This document shows, in pieces, positions 54,586 through 62,263 of a DNA stretch of 62,263 bases (position 1 is its first letter; every line of letters begins with the position of its first letter). Both the position numbers and the translations under genes were made by a program. The DNA comes from Lachnospiraceae bacterium (GTDB lineage Bacteria; Bacillota; Clostridia; Lachnospirales; Lachnospiraceae), in assembly GCA_017450105.1 (NCBI GenBank), contig JAFSXC010000106.1:1-62263 (forward strand), written 5' to 3'. A model generated the notes under the pieces. The model was not told where the DNA came from. It searched no databases and was given only the letters and a program-made list of their open reading frames with translations.

Positions 54586-55307
54586 GCCAGCCGGAGAGCG
54601 ATTTCCATCATTTTCGTAAAAGTTTGTTGACGTTCCTCTGCGGTGGTTACTTCGCCGGTAAATTCAGAATCAGAGATCGTCAGGATACAGAGGGCCTTCG
54701 CCCCTCCCGCGGCCGCATTGGAATATAATGCGGCTGCTTCCATTTCAACCGCCAGAACTCCCATATCCGTCCAGGTTTTTCCCGCAGCATTCCCGATTTC
54801 ATCCGAATAGAACATATCGGAAGAAAGAATATTGCCTACATGATAGGGTATATTCAGTTCCTCCGCCGTATTTACGGCCTTTCTCAGAAGATCAAAGCTG
54901 CAGATGCAGGAATAATCCCCCGGCAGATGGAACAGTCTTACATAATTGGAGGTTGTGCAGGCGCCCATGCCGAAGACCACGTCTCTTACATGAATATCGG
55001 GATTCATCGCACCGGCTGTTCCGATCCGGATCAGGTTTTTCACGCCGTAAAAATGGATCAGTTCGTAGGAATAGATACCGATGGAAGGACAGCCCATGCC
55101 CGTTCCCATGACGGAAACCCGGTTTCCGTTATAGAAGCCCGTAAATCCGAGCATGTTTCTGGTCTCATTAAACTGCTTCACATCCGTGAGAAAATTATCC
55201 GCGATGAACTTGGCGCGAAGCGGATCTCCGGGAAGAAGGATGGTTTCGGCGATCTCGCCCTTTTGAGCGGAAATGTGGGGTGTGGGTACTGATTTGTTAG
55301 ATGCCAT
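54582..55307 (-). CDS. deoD: Purine-nucleoside phosphorylase
   Basis: Splits purine (deoxy)nucleosides with phosphate for salvage. The 241-residue length matches the hexameric DeoD type. Visible motifs are [33 protein letters not shown], the phosphate-site [10 protein letters not shown], and the base-site [19 protein letters not shown] segment ([12 protein letters not shown]). AAAGGAG lies before the ATG. The gene ends inside the last codon of rsgI, with no terminator between. Confidence 0.96.
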   Translation of the reverse strand: MASNKSVPTPHISAQKGEIAETILLPGDPLRAKFIADNFLTDVKQFNETRNMLGFTGFYNGNRVSVMGTGMGCPSIGIYSYELIHFYGVKNLIRIGTAGAMNPDIHVRDVVFGMGACTTSNYVRLFHLPGDYSCICSFDLLRKAVNTAEELNIPYHVGNILSSDMFYSDEIGNAAGKTWTDMGVLAVEMEAAALYSNAAAGGAKALCILTISDSEFTGEVTTAEERQQTFTKMMEIALRLA

Positions 55308-55374
55308 GTGTTATTCTCCTTTCTTTGTTTGATGTTCTCGCATTCTCATCAATAGTATTATATAATAAGCACAG

Positions 55375-55393
55375 AAAAAGGACGATCCTTTTT
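55375..55393. promoter_or_regulatory. Perfect palindrome in the deoD / GH3 intergenic region
   Basis: AAAAAGGA-CGA-TCCTTTTT, a perfect 8-bp palindrome with 3-base centre, lying upstream of the deoD -10-like TATAAT (minus, about 55357-55364). It may be an operator; the 3-base centre makes it a poor RNA hairpin. Confidence 0.4.
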
Positions 55394-55423
55394 GTAACTT
55401 TTCCGATATTGTCTGCAGAATGT

Positions 55424-55436
55424 GGTTATGCTAACC
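55424..55436. promoter_or_regulatory. GGTTA-TGC-TAACC inverted repeat upstream of the GH3 gene
   Basis: A perfect 13-base palindrome, with a GGTAACC half-like site about 16 bases further on. Such short symmetric repeats are typical regulator sites for sugar-utilisation genes. No regulator gene is next to it. Confidence 0.4.
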
Positions 55437-55459
55437 TAATTATATGAAACAGGTAACCC

Positions 55460-55520
55460 ACCTCGTAAGAGGTTGACAAGGAGGCAGGCCGGCAATCAGG
55501 AAACGGCTCGCCTCTTTCTT
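55460..55520 (+). terminator. Hairpin and terminator-like structure in the GH3 leader
   Basis: ACCTC-GTAA-GAGGT (55460-55473) is a compact tetraloop hairpin. It is followed by GAGGC/GCCTC with inner GCCG/CGGC (55481-55514) and a T-rich tract TTTCTT. The pair, about 70 bases before the GH3 start, could be an attenuator or riboswitch-like element. I could not match it to a known class. Confidence 0.45.
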
Positions 55521-55581
55521 ATTGTTCTGAGGAAACGAAAAATAAAGTTGAGGTATTTTATCCAGAAAAGGAGGAAACCCC

Positions 55582-57867
55582 ATGGATATAAAGAAAATGA
55601 TTCAGGATATGACGCTGGAGGAAAAGGCTTCTCTATGCTCCGGATCGGATTTCTGGAGGACGAAGGCGGTGGAAAGGCTGGGACTGCCGAAGCTCCATTT
55701 GTCCGACGGCCCTCACGGACTCAGGAAGCAGGCCGAGGGAGGAGACCATCTCGGAGTCAACATCAGCATAGATGCGGTCTGTTTTCCGGCATCGTGCGGA
55801 ACGGCAGCCTCCTTTGATCCTGAGCTGATCGAAAGCATCGGTGAGACCATTGGTGAGGAATGCAGGGCCGAGAACGTGGCTGTGATCCTTGGACCTGCCA
55901 TGAATATCAAACGGTCTCCCCTGTGCGGGCGGAACTTTGAGTATATGTCGGAGGATCCCTATCTGACCGGAGAGATGGCAGCGGCCTTTGTCCGGGGTGT
56001 TCAGAGCAGGGGTGTCGGTACTTCGGTGAAGCATTTTGCCCTGAATAATCAGGAGCATGAAAGAATGAGCGGATCGTCCGAGGCTTCGGAACGGACGATG
56101 CGGGAGATTTACCTTGCGGCCTTTGAAAGGGCGGTGAAGGAAAGCGCTCCCTGGACTTTGATGTGCTCGTACAATAAGATCAACGGGGAATATGCCTCGG
56201 AGAACCATTGGCTTCTGACGGAGCTGCTTCGGGAGGAATGGGGCTTTGACGGACTCGTGGTCAGTGACTGGGCTGCTGTGAATGACCGCATTAAGGGTTT
56301 GGAGGCAGGACTGGATCTGGAAATGCCCTCCAGCGGCGGAGACAATGACCGGCTGATCGTGGAAGCGGTAAAGAACAAAACGCTTTCCGAGGAGGTTCTG
56401 GACCGGGCCGTGGAACGGTATCTGAAGCTCGTGGAGAAGTACATTGAACATGATACGACAGAGAAATATGTCTTTGACAAGGAAAGAGACCATAATCGAG
56501 CCGTAGAATTTGCGAAGGAGAGTATGGTCCTTCTGAAGAATGAAAACCATCTTCTGCCGCTATCCGAAAAGGAAGGGATTCTGTTTGTAGGCGGCTTTGC
56601 GAAGAAGCCGCGGTTCCAGGGAGGGGGAAGCGCTCATATTACCACCTCCCATGTCTCAAACTGTTTGGATGAGTCGAAAAAAAGAGCACAGATTTCCTAT
56701 GAAGAGGGCTATGATACGGAATCGGGGGATAGAGATGAAGCGAAGCTGGAAGCGGCTGTAGAAGCTGCAGGGAAGGCTTCGACTGTTGTCATTTTTGCAG
56801 GTCTGCCGGATTCCTTTGAGTCGGAGGGCTATGATCGGGAGCATATGCGCCTTCCCGAGGTGCAAAACGAGCTGATCCGGCGGATCGCCGAGGTGCAGAA
56901 GAGGACGATCGTGGTTCTGCACAACGGATCCCCGGTGGAGATGCCCTGGATCAATGAGGTGGATTCCGTGCTGGAGGCGTATCTCGGAGGAGAGGGCGTC
57001 GGAGAAGCCGAAGCGGCTCTTCTATTCGGGGAGGCGAACCCCTGCGGAAAGCTGGCGGAATCCTTCCCGATCAAGCTGTCGGATAATCCCTCCTATCTGA
57101 ATTTCCCGGGAAAGAATAAGAAGGTATTCTACAACGAAGGGATTTTTGTGGGCTATCGGTATTACGACAGGAAGGAAATGGAGGTCCTGTTCCCCTTCGG
57201 ACATGGGCTGTCCTATACGAAGTTTTCCTATTCCGATCTGACGGCCGACAAGGCTGTGTTTGAGGAGGGCGGAGCTCTTACGGTGAGTGTGCAGGTAACG
57301 AACTGCGGAGACAGAGAGGGGAAAGAGGTAGTCCAGTTCTATGTCAGCGACCTGACCGGAACGACTCTTCGGCCGGTGAAGGAGCTGAAGGGTTTTCAGA
57401 AGGTGAAGCTTGCTCCGGGGGAGACGAAGACGGTATCGGTTACCTTAAATGACCGCTCCTTTGCGTATTATGATGAGGAGGTAAAGGCCTGGGTCGTGCC
57501 GCAGGGGAGGTTTGAGATCCTGGCAGGCGGTTCCTCAAGGGAGCTCCCGGTAAAGCTGGAGATTTCGGCAGAACCGAAAAATAAATCGGTTTTCAGAGCC
57601 GATACGAATACAACGGTCGGTGAGATTATGGATATTCCGGGCCTCTATGAAGCCATCCGTGAACGTCTGCTTCCGAAGCTTTCGGCGCTTCTTCCCAAGG
57701 CAAATGAGGACCAGGGACAGCCGGTTTCGGAGGCGATTTCGGAGGATATGGAGCGGGCGATCCTGAAATATATGCCGCTGAGAGGTCTTCGGAGCTTTGG
57801 GCATCTTACGAATCGTGAAGTGGAGGAGCTTGTGGATCTGGTTAATTCTGAGGCCGAAAAGCTATGA
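55582..57867 (+). CDS. Beta-glucosidase, glycoside hydrolase family 3
   Basis: A 761-residue cytoplasmic enzyme (no signal peptide) that would hydrolyse beta-linked gluco- or xylo-oligosaccharides. The N-terminal barrel has LSDGPHGLRK, VILGPAMNIKRSPLCGRNFEYMSEDP, VGTSVKHFALNNQEH and the nucleophile aspartate in GLVVSDWAAVNDR. The second domain (about 290-520) contains the VVLHNGSPVEMPW segment, and a C-terminal Fn3-like domain carries YTKFSYSDL and REGKEVVQFYVSD. AAAGGAGG precedes the ATG. Its stop overlaps the next gene by 4 bases. Confidence 0.95.
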   Translation: MDIKKMIQDMTLEEKASLCSGSDFWRTKAVERLGLPKLHLSDGPHGLRKQAEGGDHLGVNISIDAVCFPASCGTAASFDPELIESIGETIGEECRAENVAVILGPAMNIKRSPLCGRNFEYMSEDPYLTGEMAAAFVRGVQSRGVGTSVKHFALNNQEHERMSGSSEASERTMREIYLAAFERAVKESAPWTLMCSYNKINGEYASENHWLLTELLREEWGFDGLVVSDWAAVNDRIKGLEAGLDLEMPSSGGDNDRLIVEAVKNKTLSEEVLDRAVERYLKLVEKYIEHDTTEKYVFDKERDHNRAVEFAKESMVLLKNENHLLPLSEKEGILFVGGFAKKPRFQGGGSAHITTSHVSNCLDESKKRAQISYEEGYDTESGDRDEAKLEAAVEAAGKASTVVIFAGLPDSFESEGYDREHMRLPEVQNELIRRIAEVQKRTIVVLHNGSPVEMPWINEVDSVLEAYLGGEGVGEAEAALLFGEANPCGKLAESFPIKLSDNPSYLNFPGKNKKVFYNEGIFVGYRYYDRKEMEVLFPFGHGLSYTKFSYSDLTADKAVFEEGGALTVSVQVTNCGDREGKEVVQFYVSDLTGTTLRPVKELKGFQKVKLAPGETKTVSVTLNDRSFAYYDEEVKAWVVPQGRFEILAGGSSRELPVKLEISAEPKNKSVFRADTNTTVGEIMDIPGLYEAIRERLLPKLSALLPKANEDQGQPVSEAISEDMERAILKYMPLRGLRSFGHLTNREVEELVDLVNSEAEKL

Positions 57868-58313
57868 CGGAGAAGATCAGTGAGGTGTTTAAGGATTATG
57901 ACAAATTGATCCTGTTTACCTCGAAAAAGAAGGAAAACTATATTTCGAGGCAGGAAGACTTTATGCATAAAAGCCGGGACTTTTTAAAGGAGCTTCTGGA
58001 CAGGGAGGCTTCGTCGGAGGAAAAGGCGGAGGGCTTTTGCGATGCGGTTGCGGAGGTATTCGGAAAGAGGGGAAAGCTGCGAAGGGGACAGGCCCTGGAG
58101 CTGGGTTTTTTCATGATTTATTATGTTTTCCCTTCGTTTCTTCTGATCGGTGGAGAGGAAGCAAGGCCCTTTTTAAACACGCTCCGGGATACCTGGAACC
58201 GGCGCTTTAAGCAGAAGATGAATTACTCGGATTACGATTCGATCTGCGCTTCGTTTTATGATACGCTGCTTGGCTTCCGGCTTCCGGAAAAAGATAAGGA
58301 TAAGGATTCCTGA
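57864..58313 (+). CDS. Conserved-looking hypothetical protein (149 residues)
   Basis: A helical, charged protein without signal peptide. A hydrophobic stretch (LELGFFMIYYVFPSFLLIGG, about 75-94) may be buried or membrane-associated. I recognise no family. It is coupled to the GH3 gene by an ATGA overlap and is followed directly by trmO. It ends with a Lys/Asp repeat tail (EKDKDKDS). Confidence 0.7.
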   Translation: MTEKISEVFKDYDKLILFTSKKKENYISRQEDFMHKSRDFLKELLDREASSEEKAEGFCDAVAEVFGKRGKLRRGQALELGFFMIYYVFPSFLLIGGEEARPFLNTLRDTWNRRFKQKMNYSDYDSICASFYDTLLGFRLPEKDKDKDS

Positions 58314-58314
58314 G

Positions 58315-59034
58315 ATGGAAATGGAAAGGATTGCCCTGATCCGGACGGATTTTCCCGAGAAATTCGGGATACCGCGCCAGAGCGGGCTGGCGGAAAGCAC
58401 CATCGGACGGATCGTATTCGAGGAGCCCTGGAGAGATGAAAGGTGTCTTAAGGGGATTGAGGGCTTCAGCCACCTCTGGCTGCTGTTCGGCTTTGACATC
58501 CCCAAGAATAAAAGAAATCGCCTTACAGTACGGCCTCCGCGGCTTGGCGGGCAGACGGAGATGGGGGTTTTTGCCACACGTTCCCCTTATCGGCCGAATC
58601 CCATCGGCTTGTCCCTGGTCAGGCTTCTTTCAGTGGAAAAGGGAGGGACTGAAGGCCCGGTACTTGTTGTCGGCGGAGCAGATCTCAGGGATCTGACCGA
58701 GATTTTTGATATCAAGCCCTATATCCCGTATGCGGATATAAGGACCGGAGCGAGGGGCGGCTTTACGGAGGATACGGTTTTTCCGGAGCTTACTGTGGAA
58801 TTTCCCGAGGAGCTGTTTTGCCGCCTTCCGGAGGAAAAGCGGCAGGGTGCAATCGAGGTATTGAGGCAGGATCCGAGACCTGCTTACGAAAGGAAAAAGG
58901 ATTACCCTTATGTTCTCGGCTACGCCGGATTTGACATCTGCTTCGAGGTAAGGGAAAATAGACTGATTGTTACTGATATGAGACTGCGTTCGGAGGGAAT
59001 AAAAGGAAAACGGAATGAAGCTACAGGAGCTTAA
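58315..59034 (+). CDS. trmO: tRNA (N6-threonylcarbamoyladenosine(37)-N6)-methyltransferase TrmO
   Basis: Methylates the t6A37 base of certain tRNAs (m6t6A), using SAM. The 239-residue protein has the TrmO/YaeB-type core (GFSHLWLLFGFD, TVRPPRLGG, GVFATRSPYRPNPIGLSLVRLL, ADLRDLTEIFDIKPYIPYAD). The C-terminal part is lineage specific (RPAYERKKDYPYVLGYAGFDI). The N-terminus is taken at ATG 58315, just after the previous stop. The tsaC gene for t6A itself lies far away in the same window. It overlaps the PilZ gene by 20 bases. Confidence 0.92.
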   Translation: MEMERIALIRTDFPEKFGIPRQSGLAESTIGRIVFEEPWRDERCLKGIEGFSHLWLLFGFDIPKNKRNRLTVRPPRLGGQTEMGVFATRSPYRPNPIGLSLVRLLSVEKGGTEGPVLVVGGADLRDLTEIFDIKPYIPYADIRTGARGGFTEDTVFPELTVEFPEELFCRLPEEKRQGAIEVLRQDPRPAYERKKDYPYVLGYAGFDICFEVRENRLIVTDMRLRSEGIKGKRNEATGA

Positions 59035-59743
59035 GGTCGGGGCAGAGCTTACATTGATCGTGGAATGGGGCACAAATCATTATGAGATACCCATGAAAAT
59101 CGTACTTTCCATGCAGGACCGGGTATTTGTCTCCGCGTTTTCCTATAATGGAACAACCGTAGATTTGGCCAGTGTGAAGAACTATAACGGCATGATCTTT
59201 CACATGGTTTATAATGATCCGGAGGATAAAAAGAGGCTGACCTGGAAATGTGTGAGTCTGGAAACCCGGGAGGTAAAGCAGAAGATCTATTATGAGGTCC
59301 TTGCCAATACCTTTTCCAGCGAGAGCAGAGAGGAAAACCGCAGAAACCAGGTCCGTCTTCCGATCCGGAAGCCCTGCAAGATCGAATTAAAGGACAATGG
59401 GTTTTCTCTGGATGGCGAGGTATATGATATCAGTCAGGGCGGGATCTCCTTCCGCTGTGATACAGATCTGGATCTGGTCGGAGTGAATCTGCTGGTGCAG
59501 TTTTCAGATGAGGTTAGAGATCATTCCTTCGATCTGGATATTCCATGCCGTTGCGTACGTCGGCTTTTTGATACGGAGAAGGGAGTAAACCATTTCGGTT
59601 GTCAGATCATTTCCATGGATCGGGATATCCTTTCTTATATTGCCCTGAAAACAGCGAATCTGCAGGCCGAGGCAGCCGCCGCCAAACGGAAGGAGGAAGA
59701 GCAGGCTGCGATGCAAATGGCGAAAAAAAACGAAGAGGAATAA
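59015..59743 (+). CDS. PilZ-domain protein (c-di-GMP receptor)
   Basis: A 242-residue protein of the YcgR-like type. An N-terminal YcgR-N-like barrel (about 1-95) precedes a PilZ domain whose c-di-GMP residues are intact: arginines in [11 protein letters not shown] (RxxxR) and DISQGGISF ([D/N]xSxxG). A short Ala/Glu/Lys-rich coil forms the C-terminus. It would respond to c-di-GMP made by cyclases such as the one at 43452-44531, for example by altering motility or surface polysaccharide. Its own target is not visible. It overlaps trmO and precedes guaA by 17 bases. Confidence 0.92.
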   Translation: MKLQELKVGAELTLIVEWGTNHYEIPMKIVLSMQDRVFVSAFSYNGTTVDLASVKNYNGMIFHMVYNDPEDKKRLTWKCVSLETREVKQKIYYEVLANTFSSESREENRRNQVRLPIRKPCKIELKDNGFSLDGEVYDISQGGISFRCDTDLDLVGVNLLVQFSDEVRDHSFDLDIPCRCVRRLFDTEKGVNHFGCQIISMDRDILSYIALKTANLQAEAAAAKRKEEEQAAMQMAKKNEEE

Positions 59744-59760
59744 AAAAAGAAAGGACAGCC

Positions 59761-61338
59761 ATGCCACAGGAAAAGGTAATTGTTATTGATTTCGGAGGCC
59801 AGTATAATCAACTGGTCGCAAGACGGGTAAGGGAATGCAATGTGCTGTGCGAGATCTATTCCTGGAGGAAGCCTCTGGACGAGATCTTTGCCATGGAACC
59901 GAAGGGAATTATTCTGACCGGAGGACCGAACAGTGTTTATGCGGAGGGAGCCGCCTCCTGTGAACGAAGACTGTTTGAAGCCGGAATCCCGGTACTCGGC
60001 TTATGCTACGGAGCCCAGCTTATGATGCAGGTTCTGGGCGGTAAGGTGGAACGGGCCGAGAACAGGGAATACGGAAAAACAGAGCTCCATGTGGATAAGA
60101 CGTCTCCGCTTTTTTATGAAGTGAAGGAGAACACGATCTGCTGGATGAGTCATTTTGATTATATTTCGGAAATTGCCGAGGGCTTTCGCTCGACCGCGCA
60201 GACGCAGAGCTGTCCCTATGCGGCGCTGGAGGATGAAGCGCATAAGCTCTACGGCTTTCAGTTTCATCCGGAGGTGCTCCATACGCCGGAGGGCTCGAAA
60301 ATGCTGCGTAACTTTGTCTACCGGGTCTGCGGCTGCAGTGGGGATTGGAGAATGGACTCCTTTGCGGCGCGTCAGATCGAAGCGATCCGGGAGAAGGTGG
60401 GAGATGGAAGGGTGCTCTGCGCCCTGTCCGGCGGCGTGGATTCCTCAGTGGCAGCAGTGCTTCTGTCGCGGGCGATCGGAAAGCAGTTGACCTGCGTTTT
60501 CGTGGATCACGGACTTCTTCGAAAAAACGAGGGAGACGAGGTCGAAGCCGTGTTCGGGCCGGATGGTCCTTATGAATTGAATTTTATCCGTGTGAACGCG
60601 GCTGAACGGTATTATGAAAAGCTGGCCGGAGTGGAAGAGCCGGAGAAAAAACGCCGGATCATCGGCGAGGAATTTATCCGCATCTTTGAAGAGGAAGCAA
60701 GGAAGCTCGGTACCGTGGATTATCTTGTGCAGGGAACGATCTACCCGGATGTGGTGGAATCCGGGCTCGGCGGGGAATCCGCGGTTATCAAATCCCATCA
60801 TAATGTGGGGGGCCTTCCTGAGCATGTGGATTTCAAGGAGATCATCGAGCCTTTAAGAGACCTCTTCAAGGACGAGGTCCGCGCCGTGGGCCTAAACCTC
60901 GGAATCCCGAAGAACCTGGTCTTTCGCCAGCCCTTCCCCGGTCCCGGTCTCGGAATAAGGATCATCGGGGAGGTGACTGCGGAAAAGGTAAGGATCGTTC
61001 AGGATGCGGACGCGATCTACCGGGAGGAGGTGGATAAGGCGTTGTCCCTGTACGAGGAAGAGCACGGGGGAGAAGAAGCGCCCTGGAAGCCGAACCAGTT
61101 CTTTGCGGCGCTTTCCAACATGCGTTCCGTCGGCGTTATGGGGGATGAACGGACCTACGACTACGCGGTCGTTCTCCGCGCCGTCCGCACCATCGACTTC
61201 ATGACCGCCGAGTCCGCCAATATCCCCTGGGATATCCTCCAGACCATAACCACCCGTATCGTAAACGAGGTCCGCGGAGTAAACCGCGTCCTCTATGACC
61301 TGACGGGGAAACCGCCGGGGACGATTGAGATGGAATAG
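59761..61338 (+). CDS. guaA: GMP synthase (glutamine-hydrolysing)
   Basis: Converts XMP to GMP using glutamine and ATP. The 525-residue protein has an N-terminal class-I glutaminase domain (catalytic Cys82 in [10 protein letters not shown]; His in [10 protein letters not shown]). The ATP-pyrophosphatase domain has the P-loop [14 protein letters not shown] (about 222), and the C-terminal dimerisation part has [13 protein letters not shown] and PPGTIEME. The domain order and length are standard. The reading frame runs further upstream, but ATG 59761 with AGAAAGGAC just before it fits the family. Confidence 0.98.
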   Translation: MPQEKVIVIDFGGQYNQLVARRVRECNVLCEIYSWRKPLDEIFAMEPKGIILTGGPNSVYAEGAASCERRLFEAGIPVLGLCYGAQLMMQVLGGKVERAENREYGKTELHVDKTSPLFYEVKENTICWMSHFDYISEIAEGFRSTAQTQSCPYAALEDEAHKLYGFQFHPEVLHTPEGSKMLRNFVYRVCGCSGDWRMDSFAARQIEAIREKVGDGRVLCALSGGVDSSVAAVLLSRAIGKQLTCVFVDHGLLRKNEGDEVEAVFGPDGPYELNFIRVNAAERYYEKLAGVEEPEKKRRIIGEEFIRIFEEEARKLGTVDYLVQGTIYPDVVESGLGGESAVIKSHHNVGGLPEHVDFKEIIEPLRDLFKDEVRAVGLNLGIPKNLVFRQPFPGPGLGIRIIGEVTAEKVRIVQDADAIYREEVDKALSLYEEEHGGEEAPWKPNQFFAALSNMRSVGVMGDERTYDYAVVLRAVRTIDFMTAESANIPWDILQTITTRIVNEVRGVNRVLYDLTGKPPGTIEME

Positions 61339-61374
61339 AGTTGTTCCCAGTGGTTTGCAGGTAATAATAATCAC

Positions 61375-61409
61375 AAGGCAATTCGCGTTTCTCTGCGGAT
61401 TGCCTTTTT
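61375..61409 (+). terminator. Rho-independent terminator of guaA
   Basis: AAGGCAATTCGC pairs with GCGGATTGCCTT (12 bp, one G-U), with an 8-base loop and a T5 tract, 37 bases after the guaA stop. Confidence 0.92.
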
Positions 61410-61452
61410 AGGTTACAAAAGAAGGATGATTAAATTATCAAGAGGGTAGACA

Positions 61453-62262
61453 ATGCAAAAAGCTATAATCGTAGGGTGTTCCGGAAGCGGAAAGAGCACT
61501 TTGTCCAGAAAAATACATACATTAACAGGACTACCGCTATATCATTTGGATAATATTTTTTGGAGGGCGGATAAAACTCATATCTCAAGGGAAGAATTTG
61601 ATGAAAAATTAGCTGAGATTCTTCATCGCGACAGTTGGATCATTGATGGCAATTATAATAGAACGTACGAGCCTCGCATCGCTGCATGTGACACAGTGAT
61701 CTTCTTGGACTATGCAGAAGAAGTATGCATGGAGGGAATAACCAATAGAGTCGGTCAAAAACGTGAAGATATGCCGTGGGTAGAGGAGAAAGTGGATCCA
61801 GAGCTTGTGGAGCTTGTAAAAGAATTCGATAAGAAGCATAAACCTAAGCTTCTGGCGCTGTTAGCCAAGTATCCGGAGAAGAGAGTTGTCACTTTACATT
61901 CAAGGGATGAGGCGTATAAGTGGATGTTGAAGGAATTTGTTATTGGTGCTACGGTGGAAGGCCATGTTGACAGGCCGCTTGGAACAGCGCACCCTGACCA
62001 TCCGACCATGGTTTATCCAATAAATTATGGTTACGTAGACGGAATAATGGCAGAAGATGATGAAGAGCAGGATGTTTACATTTTGGGTAGTGATAAGCCG
62101 TTAACTACATATAAAGGGAAAATAATAGCTGTTTATCATCGTACAAATGATAATGAAGATAAATGGATTGTTTCATTAGGTGATAGGGACTATACGGATG
62201 AAGAAATTCTTGAGGCTATACATTTTCAAGAAAAGTATTTTGAAGGGGAATTGCTGAGATAG
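61453..62262 (+). CDS. Fusion of a small P-loop kinase and a pyrophosphatase-like domain
   Basis: A 269-residue protein. Residues about 1-155 look like an adenylate-kinase-type or topology-modulation (FlaR-like) P-loop protein: GCSGSGKSTLSRKI, LYHLDNIFW, WIIDGNYNRT, VIFLDYA. From about 158 onward the sequence resembles soluble family-I inorganic pyrophosphatase (VEGHVDRPLG, YPINYGYVDG, EEQDVYILGSDKP, HRTNDNEDKW, EEILEAIHFQEKYF). The aspartate cluster is partly altered (EDDEEQD). Base composition is clearly more AT-rich than the neighbours and synonymous usage differs, which suggests transfer. The ATG has AAGAGGG upstream. Confidence 0.85.
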   Translation: MQKAIIVGCSGSGKSTLSRKIHTLTGLPLYHLDNIFWRADKTHISREEFDEKLAEILHRDSWIIDGNYNRTYEPRIAACDTVIFLDYAEEVCMEGITNRVGQKREDMPWVEEKVDPELVELVKEFDKKHKPKLLALLAKYPEKRVVTLHSRDEAYKWMLKEFVIGATVEGHVDRPLGTAHPDHPTMVYPINYGYVDGIMAEDDEEQDVYILGSDKPLTTYKGKIIAVYHRTNDNEDKWIVSLGDRDYTDEEILEAIHFQEKYFEGELLR

Positions 62263-62263
62263 C

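Noticed and set aside
55440..55520. Possible known riboswitch before the GH3 gene
   Set aside because: Compared by eye with preQ1, guanidine, ZTP, THF, fluoride, glycine and purine cores without convincing match, so only the hairpins are reported.

Overview
The window looks like chromosome from an anaerobic Clostridia-class Firmicute, most likely a Lachnospiraceae relative. The support is gene content and order: mecA, a tsaC / LMW-phosphatase-like / upp / dCMP deaminase run leading into an eight-gene F-type ATP synthase operon, an S-box (SAM-I) riboswitch before metK, a sigI-rsgI pair, DUF4250 and DUF6465 proteins, a ChvE-type sugar ABC transporter, AGGAGG ribosome sites and many TTG/GTG starts. 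Composition is moderate in GC apart from a visibly AT-richer last gene. I see no phage, transposon, insertion sequence or CRISPR array; this is mostly housekeeping chromosome with several unusual genes.

Layout. 1-496: a set of nested inverted repeats, tRNA-Asn and tRNA-Cys. 497-3726 (minus): chemoreceptor, histidine phosphatase, mecA. 3727-4529: a long, apparently transcribed region of unknown function with one small ORF. 4530-7401: GH18-type glycosidase with an SH3-like domain, then aldose epimerase on minus. 7538-17354: tsaC, a degenerate LMW phosphatase, upp, comEB and the ATP synthase operon, whose c subunit carries the Na+-binding signature. 17346-20291 (minus): two 2-hydroxyacyl-CoA-dehydratase-type genes, one a fusion of an HgdB-like part and the HgdC-like activator ATPase. 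20375-27712: coiled-coil protein, YbhJ-like aconitase family member, AI-2E family permease, TPR/P-loop protein. 27787-33485: glycogen branching enzyme, BcsB-like membrane protein, class-B-like sortase and a surface protein with an MPKTA sorting signal, apparently one transcription unit. 33616-38043: sugar ABC transporter. 38109-43420: thymidine kinase, HD phosphohydrolase, a small gene pair on minus (sigma-like membrane protein and DUF4250), Nudix, glutamate dehydrogenase, glycosyltransferase. 43452-51351: GGDEF cyclase, metK with its riboswitch, HD-GYP protein, patatin-like lipase, a large secreted protein with a C39-like end. 51535-54585: HPr-like protein without the phosphorylatable His, DUF6465 protein, sigI-rsgI. 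54582-62262: deoD, GH3 glucosidase, hypothetical, trmO, PilZ protein, guaA, and a fusion of a small P-loop kinase with a pyrophosphatase-like domain.

Working together. A cyclic-di-GMP toolkit is scattered through the window: synthesis (GGDEF), breakdown (HD-GYP), a PilZ receptor, and a BcsB-like protein that may belong to an exopolysaccharide machine beside a sortase. Sugar supply and storage are represented by the ABC transporter, aldose epimerase, GH3, GH18 and branching enzyme. Nucleotide salvage is represented by upp, comEB, tdk, deoD and guaA. The most unusual points are the fused dehydratase/activator gene, whose fusion hangs on an A6 run and contains an internal ribosome site at the junction; several proteins that keep a fold but have lost the catalytic residue (LMW phosphatase, HPr, C39-like); promoters whose -10 box lies so close to the start codon that leaderless mRNAs are expected; and the uncharacterised transcribed region at about 3862-4190.
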